From the NCBI GenBank assembly GCA_020850535.1, contig JADZEM010000130.1, positions 1-52,503 on the forward strand: a DNA stretch of 52,503 bases. Direction: 5' to 3'. Position 1 is the first letter of the stretch. Each line of letters opens with the position of its first letter. The notes below the pieces were generated by a model. It had not been told where the DNA came from, searched no databases, and saw only the letters and a list, made by a program, of their open reading frames with translations. This document shows, in pieces, positions 17,076 to 26,379 of the stretch. The translations under genes and the position numbers were made by a program. The stretch comes from Chloroflexota bacterium (GTDB lineage: Bacteria; Chloroflexota; UBA6077; JACCZL01).

Positions 17076-17996
17076 TTACCGGTCTCGGAGGCGGGCGTCG
17101 AGGGCGTCGCGCACACCGTCTCCCACGAGGCTGAACCCGAGCACCGTCAGGGTGATCGCCAGCCCGGGGAAGAGCGCCACCCAGGGCGCCGTCTCCAGCA
17201 CCGAGCTGCCGTCGTTGATCATCGAGCCCCAGGTGGGCGTCGGCGGCGGCGGCCCCAGCCCCAGGAAGCTCAAGGTCGCCTCGGCCAGGATCGCCGTCGA
17301 GATGTACAGCGTCGCCATCACCAGCACCGACGACAGCGCGTTCGGCAGGATGTGCCGCAGGAGGATGCGCCGCGTGTCCGCGCCGATGGCCCGCGACGCC
17401 AGCACAAAGTCGCGGCTGCCGATGGAGAGCACCTCGGCTTCCATCATGCGGGTGAAGCGCGGCATCGTGGAGATGCCGACGGCGATCATGACGTTGCTCA
17501 GGCCCGAGCCGAGCGTCGCCACCACCGACAGCGCCAGCAGCAGCGTCGGGAAGGCCAGCATGGCGTCCGTGAAGCCCATGATCGCCGCGCCGACCTTGCC
17601 ACGGTAGTAGCCGGCGATCAGGCCCTGCGCGCAGCCCAGCACGCTGCCGATGGCCACCGAGACGACGCCGACGGCCAGGGCGAGCGGCGCGCCCTGGAGC
17701 ACCCGGAACAGCACATCGCGGCCGAAGCCGTCCGTGCCGAAGGGCTGCGTCAGGCTGGGGGCGCGCAGCCGCTGCCCGAGGTTGCTGCGGTTGGTGGTGG
17801 CCGGCGTCCCGAACAGCCCGATGAGCGTTGCCACCAGGAAGAGGCCCACGAGCGCCAGCCCGATCATGGCGGAGGTGCGGCGGCGGAACCGTCTGGCCGT
17901 GTCTCGCCAGAACGTACGCGGCGGCCCGAGCCGGGCCGGCGCCGCCGCTGCTGCCGCTGGGGAGACCGTCGCGGAGCGTTCAGAGGTCGCTGCCAT
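17076..17996 (-). CDS. ABC transporter permease, DppC/OppC type
   Basis: 306 aa. N-terminal hydrophilic tail, one membrane segment (MIGLALVGLFLVATLIGLF), then the five-helix permease core with the EAA-type loop (SRAIGADTRRILLRHILPN) that docks on the ATPase subunits. Part of a peptide, nickel or oligosaccharide importer together with the DppB-type permease (its start overlaps that gene's stop at 17996) and the lipoprotein at 19084. The two ATPase genes that usually follow are not here, so ATPases encoded elsewhere must serve it. Confidence 0.92.
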   Translation of the reverse strand: MAATSERSATVSPAAAAAAPARLGPPRTFWRDTARRFRRRTSAMIGLALVGLFLVATLIGLFGTPATTNRSNLGQRLRAPSLTQPFGTDGFGRDVLFRVLQGAPLALAVGVVSVAIGSVLGCAQGLIAGYYRGKVGAAIMGFTDAMLAFPTLLLALSVVATLGSGLSNVMIAVGISTMPRFTRMMEAEVLSIGSRDFVLASRAIGADTRRILLRHILPNALSSVLVMATLYISTAILAEATLSFLGLGPPPPTPTWGSMINDGSSVLETAPWVALFPGLAITLTVLGFSLVGDGVRDALDARLRDR

Positions 17997-18937
17997 CAGG
18001 TGCCTCGCCGAATGCGCGGATCGGCCAGCCCGTAGAGGGTGTCCGTCACGAAGTTGACCAGGATCACGCCCATCAGGAAGACGCTGATGAGCGCCTGCGA
18101 GAGCGGATAGTCACGCGAGAGAATCGAGTCGACCAGCAGCTTGCCCAGGCCCGGCCGCCCGAACACGATCTCGGCCACGGCGGCGCCGCCGAGCAATTGT
18201 CCAAAGAACAGGCCGAGGACGGCGAGGATCGGGACGAGCGCGTTGCGGTACGCATGGACCTGAAGAATCACGGCCTCGGACAGGCCCTTCGCGCGGGCCG
18301 TTCGCATGTAGTCCTCGTCCAGCACGGCCAGCAGCGAGGCGCGCGTCGTGCGAGCCACCAGCGCGGCCGACTGGAACCCGAGCGCCACCGACGGCAGGAC
18401 GAGGTAGTAGCCCAGGATGGCGACGCCTCGCCCTTCGCCGGCCCCCTGGACCGGGAACCAGCCGAGCCAGTAGGCAAACAGGTAGATCATCAGCAGGGCC
18501 ATCAGGAAGCCCGGCATCGCCACCCCGAGCAGGGAGATCACCATAGCCGAGAAGTCGGCCCAGGTGTTCCGCTTGAGCGCGGCGATGGTCCCGAGCGGGA
18601 TGCCGATGATGCAGGTGACCACCATCGAGGCCAGCGCCAGCGCCACCGTGTACGGCCACGCTGCCCCGATGATGACGCTGACATCCTGGCGCTTCGCCAG
18701 CGACATGCCGAAGTCGCCGGTCAGAGTGTTCTTCACGAAGACGAGATACTGCACGGGCAGCGGTCGGTCGAGCCCGTACTGGGCGCGCAGGATCGCCACC
18801 AGCTCCGGGGTGCGGTAGTCGCCCAGCATGATCTCGACGGGGTCGCCAGGGGTCAGACGCAGGCTCAGGAAGACCAGCGTCAGCGCCCCGAAGACGGTCA
18901 GCACCGCCCGCACCAGGCGGCTCAGCACAAACGTCAT
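17996..18937 (-). CDS. ABC transporter permease, DppB/OppB type
   Basis: 313 aa. Typical DppB start (MTFVLSRLVRAVLTVFGALTLVFLSLRLTPGDP), including the conserved PGDP after the first helix. Six hydrophobic segments follow, with the EAA loop EDYMRTARAKGLSEAVI. It pairs with the DppC-type permease, with overlapping stop and start codons. It lies 146 bp downstream of the substrate-binding lipoprotein gene, on the same strand. The substrate is unknown; the family carries oligopeptides, nickel or sugars. Confidence 0.93.
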   Translation of the reverse strand: MTFVLSRLVRAVLTVFGALTLVFLSLRLTPGDPVEIMLGDYRTPELVAILRAQYGLDRPLPVQYLVFVKNTLTGDFGMSLAKRQDVSVIIGAAWPYTVALALASMVVTCIIGIPLGTIAALKRNTWADFSAMVISLLGVAMPGFLMALLMIYLFAYWLGWFPVQGAGEGRGVAILGYYLVLPSVALGFQSAALVARTTRASLLAVLDEDYMRTARAKGLSEAVILQVHAYRNALVPILAVLGLFFGQLLGGAAVAEIVFGRPGLGKLLVDSILSRDYPLSQALISVFLMGVILVNFVTDTLYGLADPRIRRGT

Positions 18938-19083
18938 GCCGCCACCTCACTGGTAGCCGGCCCCGCAGATCCGGCGGGACAACGGATGGCACGGCGTGCC
19001 CGCACCGAGGCCGGCACGCCGCTTGATGGGTGATGCAAGCAGAGCGGAGGGCGTGAGTGTTTCACCATGATTTTGGGGATCGC

Positions 19084-20880
19084 TCAGACGGCCGGCACGT
19101 CGATATCCCACCAGGGGTGCCGCTCCTGCCAGCCAGCGCCGGTCAGGCCGGTGACCTTCTTGTTGGCCAGGATGCCTTCCGAGCAGGCGATGATGAACGC
19201 GGCCGGCGAGTCCTGCGAGAGCTTCCGCTGCAAGTCGCCGTACGCCTGCGCCCGCTTCGCCGGGTCTGGCTCGGTCCGGGTGACGGTGATGAGGTCGTCG
19301 GCGTCCTTGTACCCCGAGAAGTTCGACGGCGACGAGGACAGGAAGTACGGGGTGGTGAACTGGTCCGGATCGATCCGGCCGATGTACGTGCCCCACACGT
19401 CGAAGTCGCGCGGGCCGGTCTTCTGGGCCACCACGGCGTTCTCGGCCAGCTCGGGCGTGACCTTGACGCCGATGTCGTTCCAGTACGAGGCGACGGCCTC
19501 GGTGACGCGGCGGCAGATCAGCAGCGCCGAGTAGCTCAGGAGGTTGAACGACCAGTTGGCCGGGACGTTCGCCTCCTTGAGCAGCTGCTTGGCCTTGTCC
19601 GGGTTGTACTCAAAGCGCGGCACGTCCTCGGTGTAGCCGAAGCTGAACGGCGGCAGGTAGCTGTGAATCGGCTGGGCCAGCCCGCCGAACAGGTCGCGCG
19701 CGATGGCCTCGTTGTCGATGGCGTAGCGCAACGCCTGGCGCACCCGCACGTCGTCGAACGGCTTGCGGGCCATGTTGAACCAGAACATGAACGGCGATTG
19801 CCCGAGGTTCGACTTGAGGAAGACGGTGTTCGGGTCCGGGTTCTTCGCCGCCTGGGCCATCAGGTCCGGGTCGGACAGGTAGTACGCGTCAAGCTCGCCC
19901 TTGGCGACGGCCAGCATCGCGGCGCGGTCGTCCACCTTGAAGCGGTAGAGGATCTCGTCGATCTTCGGCTTCGGCCCCCAGTAGTCGGGGTTCCTGACCA
20001 GCGAGAGGCTGGTGCCGGCCTGATAGTTGTTCCAGATGAACGGCCCCGAGCCAACCGGGCCGGTCTTCCAGCGGTCGCCAAGCTCCTGGTGCGCCTTCGG
20101 GGAGATCACGAAGCCCGGTCGGAACCCGAGCGACGCCGACACAAACGACGGCACCGGCCGGTCGAACGCCACCTTGATGGTGTACGGATCGAGCACGTCG
20201 ATGGTGGTGCCGCTGAACTCGGCACGGAACGGCGAGGCCGTCTTTGGATCCTTGATCCGCTCCCAGTTGTACTTCACGTCCTCTGCCGTCAGGTCGCCGT
20301 AGCCTTTGTGGAACTTGACGCCCTTGCGGAGGTGGAAGATCCAGGTGCGCGCGCCGTCCTGCACTTCCCAGCCCTCGGCCAGCTCCGGCGTGATGGCGTT
20401 GCCCAGCGGCGGATCGTACGGATACCGGCCGATCAGGTTGAAGATCGTCTCGGCGATCTGGAAGTCCACCTGCTGGTTCATGATGGCCGGGTCCATCGTG
20501 GCGATATCCCCGAGCACGGCCAGCTTGTAGACCTTCTTCGCGCCGCTGGCGGCAACGGCCGGCGCGGGCGCGGCGCTCGACGCGGCGGCCGGCGACGGCG
20601 AAGGACTCGCGGCCGCCACCGGGCTGGCCGCGGCCGCCGGGCTGGCAGCCGGACTCGCGGCCGGGCTGGCGCCAGCGGCCGGGACCGCCGTCGGCGGAAC
20701 CTGGGTCGCGACGGCCGGCTTGGCCGTCTCGGCGGCCGGCTTGGCCGTCGGCTGGGCGGCCGGTGCGCTCTGGCAGGCTGCGGCCAGGGCGGCGGTCGAT
20801 GCGCCAACAAACAGTCCGATGAAGCACCGGCGGCTGACCAGCGATCCGCCCTGCGGCGTGGAGCGATGCGCGTGTGGCAT
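19084..20880 (-). CDS. ABC transporter substrate-binding lipoprotein, family 5
   Basis: 598 aa from ATG 20880. It has a lipoprotein signal peptide with two basic residues (SRRCFIGLFVGAST) and lipobox LAAAC. A long Ala/Pro-rich linker (about residues 40-125) separates the lipid anchor from the binding domain, as is common in Gram-positive-like and Chloroflexota lipoproteins. The SBP_bac_5 domain follows: GDIATMDPAIMNQ, TWIFHLRKGVKFHKG, GSGPFIWNNYQAG and RQALRYAIDNEAI. It delivers peptides or related solutes to the DppB/DppC permeases encoded directly downstream. A longer frame to 21240 exists but runs through the promoter region. Confidence 0.93.
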   Translation of the reverse strand: MPHAHRSTPQGGSLVSRRCFIGLFVGASTAALAAACQSAPAAQPTAKPAAETAKPAVATQVPPTAVPAAGASPAASPAASPAAAASPVAAASPSPSPAAASSAAPAPAVAASGAKKVYKLAVLGDIATMDPAIMNQQVDFQIAETIFNLIGRYPYDPPLGNAITPELAEGWEVQDGARTWIFHLRKGVKFHKGYGDLTAEDVKYNWERIKDPKTASPFRAEFSGTTIDVLDPYTIKVAFDRPVPSFVSASLGFRPGFVISPKAHQELGDRWKTGPVGSGPFIWNNYQAGTSLSLVRNPDYWGPKPKIDEILYRFKVDDRAAMLAVAKGELDAYYLSDPDLMAQAAKNPDPNTVFLKSNLGQSPFMFWFNMARKPFDDVRVRQALRYAIDNEAIARDLFGGLAQPIHSYLPPFSFGYTEDVPRFEYNPDKAKQLLKEANVPANWSFNLLSYSALLICRRVTEAVASYWNDIGVKVTPELAENAVVAQKTGPRDFDVWGTYIGRIDPDQFTTPYFLSSSPSNFSGYKDADDLITVTRTEPDPAKRAQAYGDLQRKLSQDSPAAFIIACSEGILANKKVTGLTGAGWQERHPWWDIDVPAV

Positions 20881-21082
20881 AGATGTTGACCTCTCGTCGG
20901 GGTAGGGCCGCCCAGGCGACCCGGCAGCAAGCGACGACAGCCGGACGAATCGCACAGCCGCCGTGGGCTGTACGGAACGGACCAGCGCGCCCACCCGCAC
21001 GAGGCAACGGAGCCGATCGACGCAACGGGGGCACTCAGGCCTGACAACGACAATGCCCCCGGACCACCGACGGCACGACGCT

Positions 21083-21111
21083 GATATAGCAAGTATCCCG
21101 GTCGAACGCAA
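21083..21111 (-). promoter_or_regulatory. Candidate promoter for the ABC importer operon
   Basis: Read on the minus strand: TTGCGT, 17 nt, TATATC, about 200 nt before the lipoprotein start. Spacing is ideal; the boxes match consensus at 3 and 4 positions. It would leave a long leader. Confidence 0.35.
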
Positions 21112-21293
21112 CCGAGTGGCAACCCGCTCAAACGTTACGGGTGCACAATCTTCAGCGTATTTTTTCGGGGAATAGTGCCGATGCCACGGACGTTTCACTT
21201 GGTGAACCGACACGGGCAGGACGCACAATGACGGGCACACGGACCCGAGCGCAGGCTGCCGACATCGGTGCAGCGGAGAGAAGAAAGACGACC

Positions 21294-22289
21294 ATGGCTG
21301 ACGAGAAGACTGGCGTCCTCTGGGACGCGATCATTATCGGTTCTGGGCCGGCTGGCTGGACGGCCGCGATCTATGCCGCCCGGGCGACCCTCAAGACCCT
21401 CGTGTTCACCGGCCTGGAGCGCGGCGGCCTGCCCGGTGGTCAGCTCATGCTGACCACCGAGGTCGAGAACTATCCCGGCTTCCGCAACGGCATCATGGGG
21501 CCGGAGCTGATGGAGGAGATGCGCGAGCAGGCCGTCCGCTTCGGCACGCAGCTGGTCGAGGACGACGTGGCGAGCGTCGACTTCTCCCGCCGGCCGTTCA
21601 CGCTGACCGCCGAGGATGGCCAGGAGTACAAGGGCCGCGCCGTCATCATCGCGACCGGGGCGTCGGCGCTCTGGCTGGGCCTGGACAGCGAGAAGCGGCT
21701 CCAGGGACGTGGCGTCTCGGCCTGCGCCACCTGCGACGGCTTCTTCTTCAAGGGGAAGGATGTCGTGGTGGTCGGCGGCGGCGACACCGCGATGGAGGAG
21801 GCCAGCTTCCTCACCAACTACGCCACCAGAGTGACGGTGGTGCATCGTCGGAACGAGCTGCGGGCCTCGAAGATCATGCAGGAGCGGGCGTTTCGCAACT
21901 CGAAGATCGAGTTCGTGTGGGACAGCGCCGTGGTTGACGTGCTGGGCGAGCACGGTGTGGAAGGCGTGCGGCTGAAGAACCTCAAGTCCGGCGACGAGTC
22001 GGAGCTGAAGACGGACGGCCTGTTCATCGCCATCGGCCACAAGCCGAATACGGAACTGTTCGCCGGCAAGCTCGACATGGACCCGAACGGCTACATCATT
22101 CAGCACGACCGCACCGAGACCAACATCCCCGGCGTCTTCGCGGCGGGCGACGTCTCGGACACGCGCTACCGCCAGGCGGTCACGGCGGCCGGCGACGGCT
22201 GCCGCGCAGCCCTCGACGCCGAGCACTTCCTGACCGGCGAGGTGGCGCTCGACTGGGGCCACGCCGAGGCCGAAGCCGCCAAGGCGTAG
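21294..22289 (+). CDS. trxB: Thioredoxin-disulfide reductase
   Basis: 331 aa. It reduces thioredoxin with NADPH through FAD and a redox-active disulfide. The FAD-binding GSGPAGWTAAIYAARA is at the N-terminus, the active-site pair is ACATCDGFF (C-x2-C), the NADPH site is VVGGGDTAMEEA, and the second FAD block is GVFAAGDV. ATG 21294 is chosen because the conserved sequence starts soon after; ATG 21228 is in frame and would add 22 residues. It diverges from the ABC importer gene over about 400 bp that probably carries both promoters. Confidence 0.94.
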   Translation: MADEKTGVLWDAIIIGSGPAGWTAAIYAARATLKTLVFTGLERGGLPGGQLMLTTEVENYPGFRNGIMGPELMEEMREQAVRFGTQLVEDDVASVDFSRRPFTLTAEDGQEYKGRAVIIATGASALWLGLDSEKRLQGRGVSACATCDGFFFKGKDVVVVGGGDTAMEEASFLTNYATRVTVVHRRNELRASKIMQERAFRNSKIEFVWDSAVVDVLGEHGVEGVRLKNLKSGDESELKTDGLFIAIGHKPNTELFAGKLDMDPNGYIIQHDRTETNIPGVFAAGDVSDTRYRQAVTAAGDGCRAALDAEHFLTGEVALDWGHAEAEAAKA

Positions 22290-22291
22290 GC

Positions 22292-22335
22292 CCGCCACGG
22301 CGTCAGTCCGCCACGGCGTCAGTCCGCCACGGCGC
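22292..22335 (+). repeat. 16-bp tandem repeat after trxB
   Basis: CCGCCACGGCGTCAGT occurs twice in full and a third time in part, starting 3 nt after the trxB stop. Confidence 0.9.
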
Positions 22336-22380
22336 AGGCGCGCCCCACCCGTCTCAAGACTGCTGCGGGCCGCTCTTCAG

Positions 22381-22411
22381 CGCCCCCGCTCCGATCACCG
22401 GAGCGGGGGCG
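22381..22411 (+). terminator. Terminator-like hairpin after trxB
   Basis: Perfect 13-bp GC-rich stem (CGCCCCCGCTCCG against CGGAGCGGGGGCG) with a 5-nt loop. It is followed by TTGCACGTT, so the T tract is poor. Confidence 0.65.
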
Positions 22412-22500
22412 TTGCACGTTGCCGGACGCGCACCGTGCTGGCGCGTTGCCTGACGAACTCAGAAACTGTTCGCTTGCGAGCATCCTCTGACGAGGGCGCA

Positions 22501-22510
22501 TGGTACAGTG
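22501..22510 (+). promoter_or_regulatory. Candidate extended -10 box upstream of the PP2C gene
   Basis: TGGTACAGTG, 140 nt before the start at 22650 and identical to the box at 13289. No good -35 at normal spacing. Confidence 0.3.
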
Positions 22511-22649
22511 AGATTGCAGCGTCAAGCGCCAGAACGAGAGCGGTGGTCGTGAGTCAGGCCAACGATGGGATCGGTTCGTCCTGCCAGCGCGTCCGAGCGA
22601 GCAGGACCGTCGCCGGTAGCTACCTTCGGATTCGGGTGAGCCGCGCATC

Positions 22650-24431
22650 ATGACTGACGCCCCCCGAGCACATCCGCCCGGCTCTCACGGGTTTCCCGAG
22701 TCGGACGCGCCGACCGGGCAGCTCAGGCCACCGCAGCGCCTCGCCATCGAAGTGTTCGGCGAGACGAACCCTGGCCGGGTCCGCCCCGGCAACGAAGACA
22801 ACCTGACCTGGGAAGACCCTGCCGCCAGCGAGGCGCGCACGCACGGGACGCTGCTGGTCGTCTCGGATGGCATGGGGGGGCACGCGGCCGGCGAGGTCGC
22901 CAGCGAGATCGCCGTGCGGACGGTCCGCGGCCGCTTCTACCAGAGTCGCTCGCTGCCGGTCGGCGACGCGATCCGCGAGGCGATCACCGTCGCCAACGAT
23001 GCGATCTACCAGGCGGCGCAGCGTCACCGCGAACAGGCCGGCATGGGCTGCACCGTGGTGGCGATGGTGGTGCACGACGGCGATCTGACCGTCGGGCACG
23101 TTGGCGACAGTCGCGGCTACCTGATTCGCGGCGGACGAGCCACGCAGTTGACGCTTGACCACTCCTGGGTAGCGATGCAGGTGAAGGAAGGCATCCTCAC
23201 GCCCGAGCAGGCCGAGCATCACCCGAACCGCAGCGTCCTGCTGCGCGCGCTCGGACGGCAGCCGGGCGTTGAGGCTGACGTCTCGCAGGTGCAGCTCCAG
23301 GCCGGCGACATCCTGCTGCTGTGCTCGGACGGATTGACCGGCATGGTCTCCGACGCCGAGATTGCCGAACAAGCCGTCCGCGTCCCGGCTCGCGAGCTGC
23401 CACACCAGTTGATCGAGCTGGCGAACGCCCGCGGCGCGCCCGACAACGTGACGGTGCTGATCGGGCACATCGTGCCTGCCGATGGCGCGGCGGCAACTCC
23501 CGTGCTGGACGACCGCACCACCACGCTGTTGGCCGGCCCAGCCGGCTCGCGGCTCCAGAGCCCGGACGCTGCTCCTGGCAACATGCCGACGGACCGCCTG
23601 CGTCCGCGAGGACCGGCGGCCCCGGCGGACCAGACCGTTCCGCTCGGCGTCCCAGCACCAGCTGCCGGTGGCGCAGCCGGCCCGGGCGCGACAGCCGGCG
23701 GATCGCCGCGCGGCCGGCCGGTGGTCAGGGCACGCTCGACGAGCGTGCAGACGGCCGGCGGACTGTCGGAGTTGAGTCGTGGACGCGGGCGCTGGATCGC
23801 TGGAGCGCTGGCCGCCTTTGGGCTGGCGGCCGGGCTGATCCTGATCTCCCTGTTCCAGCTCACCCGAGACAGCAGCCCGCCCACGGCGGCCTCGACGAGC
23901 GCCGCTGCCCAGGCCACTGCAGCCCCGCCCGCGGCGGCCCAGCCCACCGCCGTGCCCACGGTGCCGCCGCCGATCTCGTCGCAGCTACCGGCAGCCCAGG
24001 CAACCGTGACCACGCCCCCACAGCCCGGCATCCCGACCATCAGCGCGATGCTGCCAACCCCACCGGCAAGCGTGGCCACGCCAGCGCCCTCGCCCAATGC
24101 AGTCGGCAGCCCGGCCCCACCCCTCCAGATCCTGCCGCCGTCGCTGGCGACCGCGCAGACGATCCTGACGCCCGTCCTTCCGTCGATTCCAGGGAAGCCG
24201 CGCACCGGCGAAGCGCCCTCGACATCGGCGGACGCGCCGAACGCTGGCGCCACCAGCCCAGACAGCGGCGCACCCGCGACGGTCACGCCGGCCGATGAAG
24301 GCGCCCCTGCCGAGGCCACCCCGGCCGACGCGCCACGCACGTCCGAGCTGTGCGCGCGGCTGATCCAGGTATCCCGCGAGGCCGCCACACGAGCCGGGTG
24401 CCGCCCGAGCGACAACGAGAGTGGGCACTAA
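22650..24431 (+). CDS. PP2C-type serine/threonine phosphatase with C-terminal membrane anchor
   Basis: 593 aa. Residues about 28-275 form a PP2C (PPM) domain with all metal-binding motifs: RPGNEDN, VVSDGMGGHA, VGDSRGYLIR, LCSDGLTG and APDNVTV. It should dephosphorylate Ser/Thr residues set by Hanks-type kinases; none is in the window. After a Pro/Ala-rich linker there is one membrane helix (about 381-402) and then an outside Pro/Ala/Thr-rich tail of about 190 residues with a terminal Cys pair (ELCARL and AGCRP). This layout (cytosolic phosphatase, helix, outer tail) mirrors PASTA-kinase partner phosphatases. The outer tail has no domain I recognise. Confidence 0.9.
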   Translation: MTDAPRAHPPGSHGFPESDAPTGQLRPPQRLAIEVFGETNPGRVRPGNEDNLTWEDPAASEARTHGTLLVVSDGMGGHAAGEVASEIAVRTVRGRFYQSRSLPVGDAIREAITVANDAIYQAAQRHREQAGMGCTVVAMVVHDGDLTVGHVGDSRGYLIRGGRATQLTLDHSWVAMQVKEGILTPEQAEHHPNRSVLLRALGRQPGVEADVSQVQLQAGDILLLCSDGLTGMVSDAEIAEQAVRVPARELPHQLIELANARGAPDNVTVLIGHIVPADGAAATPVLDDRTTTLLAGPAGSRLQSPDAAPGNMPTDRLRPRGPAAPADQTVPLGVPAPAAGGAAGPGATAGGSPRGRPVVRARSTSVQTAGGLSELSRGRGRWIAGALAAFGLAAGLILISLFQLTRDSSPPTAASTSAAAQATAAPPAAAQPTAVPTVPPPISSQLPAAQATVTTPPQPGIPTISAMLPTPPASVATPAPSPNAVGSPAPPLQILPPSLATAQTILTPVLPSIPGKPRTGEAPSTSADAPNAGATSPDSGAPATVTPADEGAPAEATPADAPRTSELCARLIQVSREAATRAGCRPSDNESGH

Positions 24432-24537
24432 CCCGCCGGTTATTCTGAGCAGACCGACCCTTGCGGCGGGCTCAGGGCAGGGCCTGCGAGCGCAGCGAAG
24501 AATCTCAGGTGCTGGCCGTCAATCCTCACGTCAACAG

Positions 24538-24713
24538 GTGAGATGCCACTCTGTCATCGGCCGGCAGCGTCTGCCTGTCAGCGTTCGCGTCAGCGGGTGA
24601 GATGCCACCCTGTCATCGGCCGGCAGCATCTGCCGGTCAGCGTTCGCGTCAGCGGGTGAGATGCCACCCTGTCATCGGCCGGCGCGTCTGCCTGTCAGCG
24701 TTCGCGTCAGCGG
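24538..24713 (+). repeat. 59-bp tandem repeat, three copies
   Basis: Units begin GTGAGATGCCAC at 24538, 24597 and 24656, each containing CTGTCATCGGCCGGC and ending GCGTTCGCGTCAGCGG. The third is one base shorter. A decayed fourth unit can be seen just before. No gene covers it. Confidence 0.92.
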
Positions 24714-24718
24714 GTGAG

Positions 24719-24760
24719 GTCCTTCGCTTCGCTCAGGATGACAACTGCAACTTGCACGCT
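24719..24760 (+). repeat. Dispersed repeat fragment (left of the enolase-superfamily gene)
   Basis: Contains CGCTTCGCTCAGGATGACA followed by a TGCAACTTGCA block. A very similar sequence, in the same orientation, lies at 26380-26417, so the gene at 24986 is bracketed by them. Confidence 0.7.
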
Positions 24761-24776
24761 TTCACCCCATCACTCC

Positions 24777-24928
24777 CACGATCCACGATCCACGATCCAC
24801 GATCCACGATCCACGATCCACGATCCACGATCCACGATCCACGATCCACGATCCACGACCCACGACCCACGACCCACGACCCACGACCCACGACCCACGA
24901 CCCACGACCCACGACCCACGACCCACGA
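24777..24928 (+). repeat. 7-bp microrepeat array with a sharp variant switch
   Basis: Eleven perfect copies of CACGATC (24777-24853) are followed by ten perfect copies of CACGACC (24854-24923) and a partial unit. There is no mixing between the two blocks. It lies 58 bp upstream of the next gene's start. An open frame across it (STIHDPR repeats) exists only because 7 bp repeated three times keeps one frame. Confidence 0.97.
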
Positions 24929-24985
24929 GTTTGACGCCGCGCGCGTCTCCCGCTACCGTTCCTCGATCCGACGAAGGGGTACGGG

Positions 24986-26164
24986 ATGAAGATCACTGGC
25001 GTGCGGACGCGCCTCTACGAGTTCACCGCCGCGCGAGCGCTCGGCGATGCCAACCTGCCAACCGGCAGCAACAAGGCCAACGGGCTGGCCGTCTTTCTCG
25101 ACACGGACGAGGGCCTGACCGGCTGCATCACCGGCAGTCCGGCCGCGCGCGGATCGATCCACAGCCTCGCTGAGAACTTGCTCGTCGGGCAGGATCCACG
25201 CGGCGTGCGCGGCCTCTGGAAGCGGATGGTCGATGCCGTCTTCAAGGGTGGCAATCGCGGGGCGATCACCAGCGCGATCTCGGCCCTCGATATCTGCCTC
25301 TGGGACTTGAAGGCCAAGATCAACAGCGAGCCGCTCTGGCGGACGCTCGGGGCGTCGGTGCCGAAGGTCAAGGCGTACGCCAGCGGCATCGACATGAACC
25401 TGACCGATGTCGAGATCACGGCGTTCTACAGCAGCCTCGCGGCGCGCGGCGTCCACGCCGGCAAGCTGAAGGTCGGCGTGGACCACGATGCTGACGAGCG
25501 CCGGCTGGCCCTGATGGAGGAGGCGCTCGCCACGTCGAAGAAGCGCCCGTTGCTGATGATCGACTCCAACGAGTACTGGTCTCCGAAGCAGGCGATCCGA
25601 CGCATCAGCCAGCTTGAGGAGCGGTTCGACCTGACGTGGGTCGAGGAGCCGGCCCGCCGCTGGGACTACCGGGGCCTGCGACAGGTCTCACGGGCAATCA
25701 AGGCGGCGGTGGCGACCGGCGAGAACCTCCACGAGATCGGCGACTTCATGGCCCTGATCGACCAGGAAGCCGTAGACATCGTGCAGGTCGGCTCGAACAC
25801 CTCGGGGATCACCGGCGCGATGTACGTCGCGGACGTGGCCTACGGTTTCGAGCTGCCGGTGGCCGTGATGAACTGCCCTGGCAACTTCATGGCCCACGTC
25901 GCAGCCGCCCTGCCAAACCACAGCATGATGGAAGTGGTGGAGGCCGGCCGCGAGGTCTGCTTCACGGTCGATCAGCGGATCGAGGACGGCTACATCGTCC
26001 TTGGCGAGACGCCGGGCATCGGCATGGTCTTCGACGAGGAGAAGCTGAAGGCGCTGGAGGTCGAGTCGCTGACGCCGGGCGTCACGCTTGGCAGTTGGGG
26101 CCGTCGGCGCGGCGGCGGCCTGTTCGTGGTGCCGCCGGAGGAGCAGGACGACCTGCACCTGTAG
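24986..26164 (+). CDS. Mandelate racemase/muconate-lactonizing (enolase superfamily) enzyme
   Basis: 392 aa. N-terminal capping domain (MKITGVRTRLYEF...NGLAVFLDTDEGLTG) and C-terminal TIM-like barrel. The catalytic K-x-K is GKLKVG (about K160/K162); metal ligands are D193 in MIDSNEYW, the Glu of WVEEP near 220, and the Glu of GENL near 246. This layout fits acid-sugar dehydratases or racemases that abstract the proton next to a carboxylate. The substrate cannot be assigned, but hydroxyacid dehydrogenases and a split transketolase nearby suggest a sugar-acid route. It stands alone on the plus strand between repeat clusters, so it may have been acquired. Confidence 0.9.
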   Translation: MKITGVRTRLYEFTAARALGDANLPTGSNKANGLAVFLDTDEGLTGCITGSPAARGSIHSLAENLLVGQDPRGVRGLWKRMVDAVFKGGNRGAITSAISALDICLWDLKAKINSEPLWRTLGASVPKVKAYASGIDMNLTDVEITAFYSSLAARGVHAGKLKVGVDHDADERRLALMEEALATSKKRPLLMIDSNEYWSPKQAIRRISQLEERFDLTWVEEPARRWDYRGLRQVSRAIKAAVATGENLHEIGDFMALIDQEAVDIVQVGSNTSGITGAMYVADVAYGFELPVAVMNCPGNFMAHVAAALPNHSMMEVVEAGREVCFTVDQRIEDGYIVLGETPGIGMVFDEEKLKALEVESLTPGVTLGSWGRRRGGGLFVVPPEEQDDLHL

Positions 26165-26206
26165 CCACTCGTCAGCCGACAATCGCAGGGGTGCTGAGGG
26201 CTCGCC

Positions 26207-26323
26207 GTCATCCCGACCGGAGCGACGAAGGAGCGCAACACACCCGTCATCCCGACCGGAGCGAGGAACGAGCGCAACACACCCGTCATCCCGACCGGAG
26301 CGGCGAAGGAGCGGAGTGGAGGG
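26207..26323 (+). repeat. 39-bp tandem repeat, three copies
   Basis: GTCATCCCGACCGGAGCG begins each unit, at 26207, 26246 and 26285, followed by variants of ACGAAGGAGCGCAACACACCC. The last unit runs into GGAGTGGAGGGATCCTC. This is the style of widespread intergenic repeats whose translations read like PVGMTG; no gene is implied. Confidence 0.92.
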
Positions 26324-26379
26324 ATCCTCCTCAAGCATGCAGACGGCTCACGGGGAAGATCCTTCGACGACGCTCGTTC

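Noticed and set aside
24777-24928. Possible CRISPR array
   Set aside because: The units are 7 bp with no spacers and no cas genes are in the window; the 59-bp and 39-bp arrays also lack unique spacers.
24602-24989. ORFs with STIHDPR and THDPRPT repeats
   Set aside because: Product of the 7-bp microrepeat array; both strands and several frames are open for the same reason.
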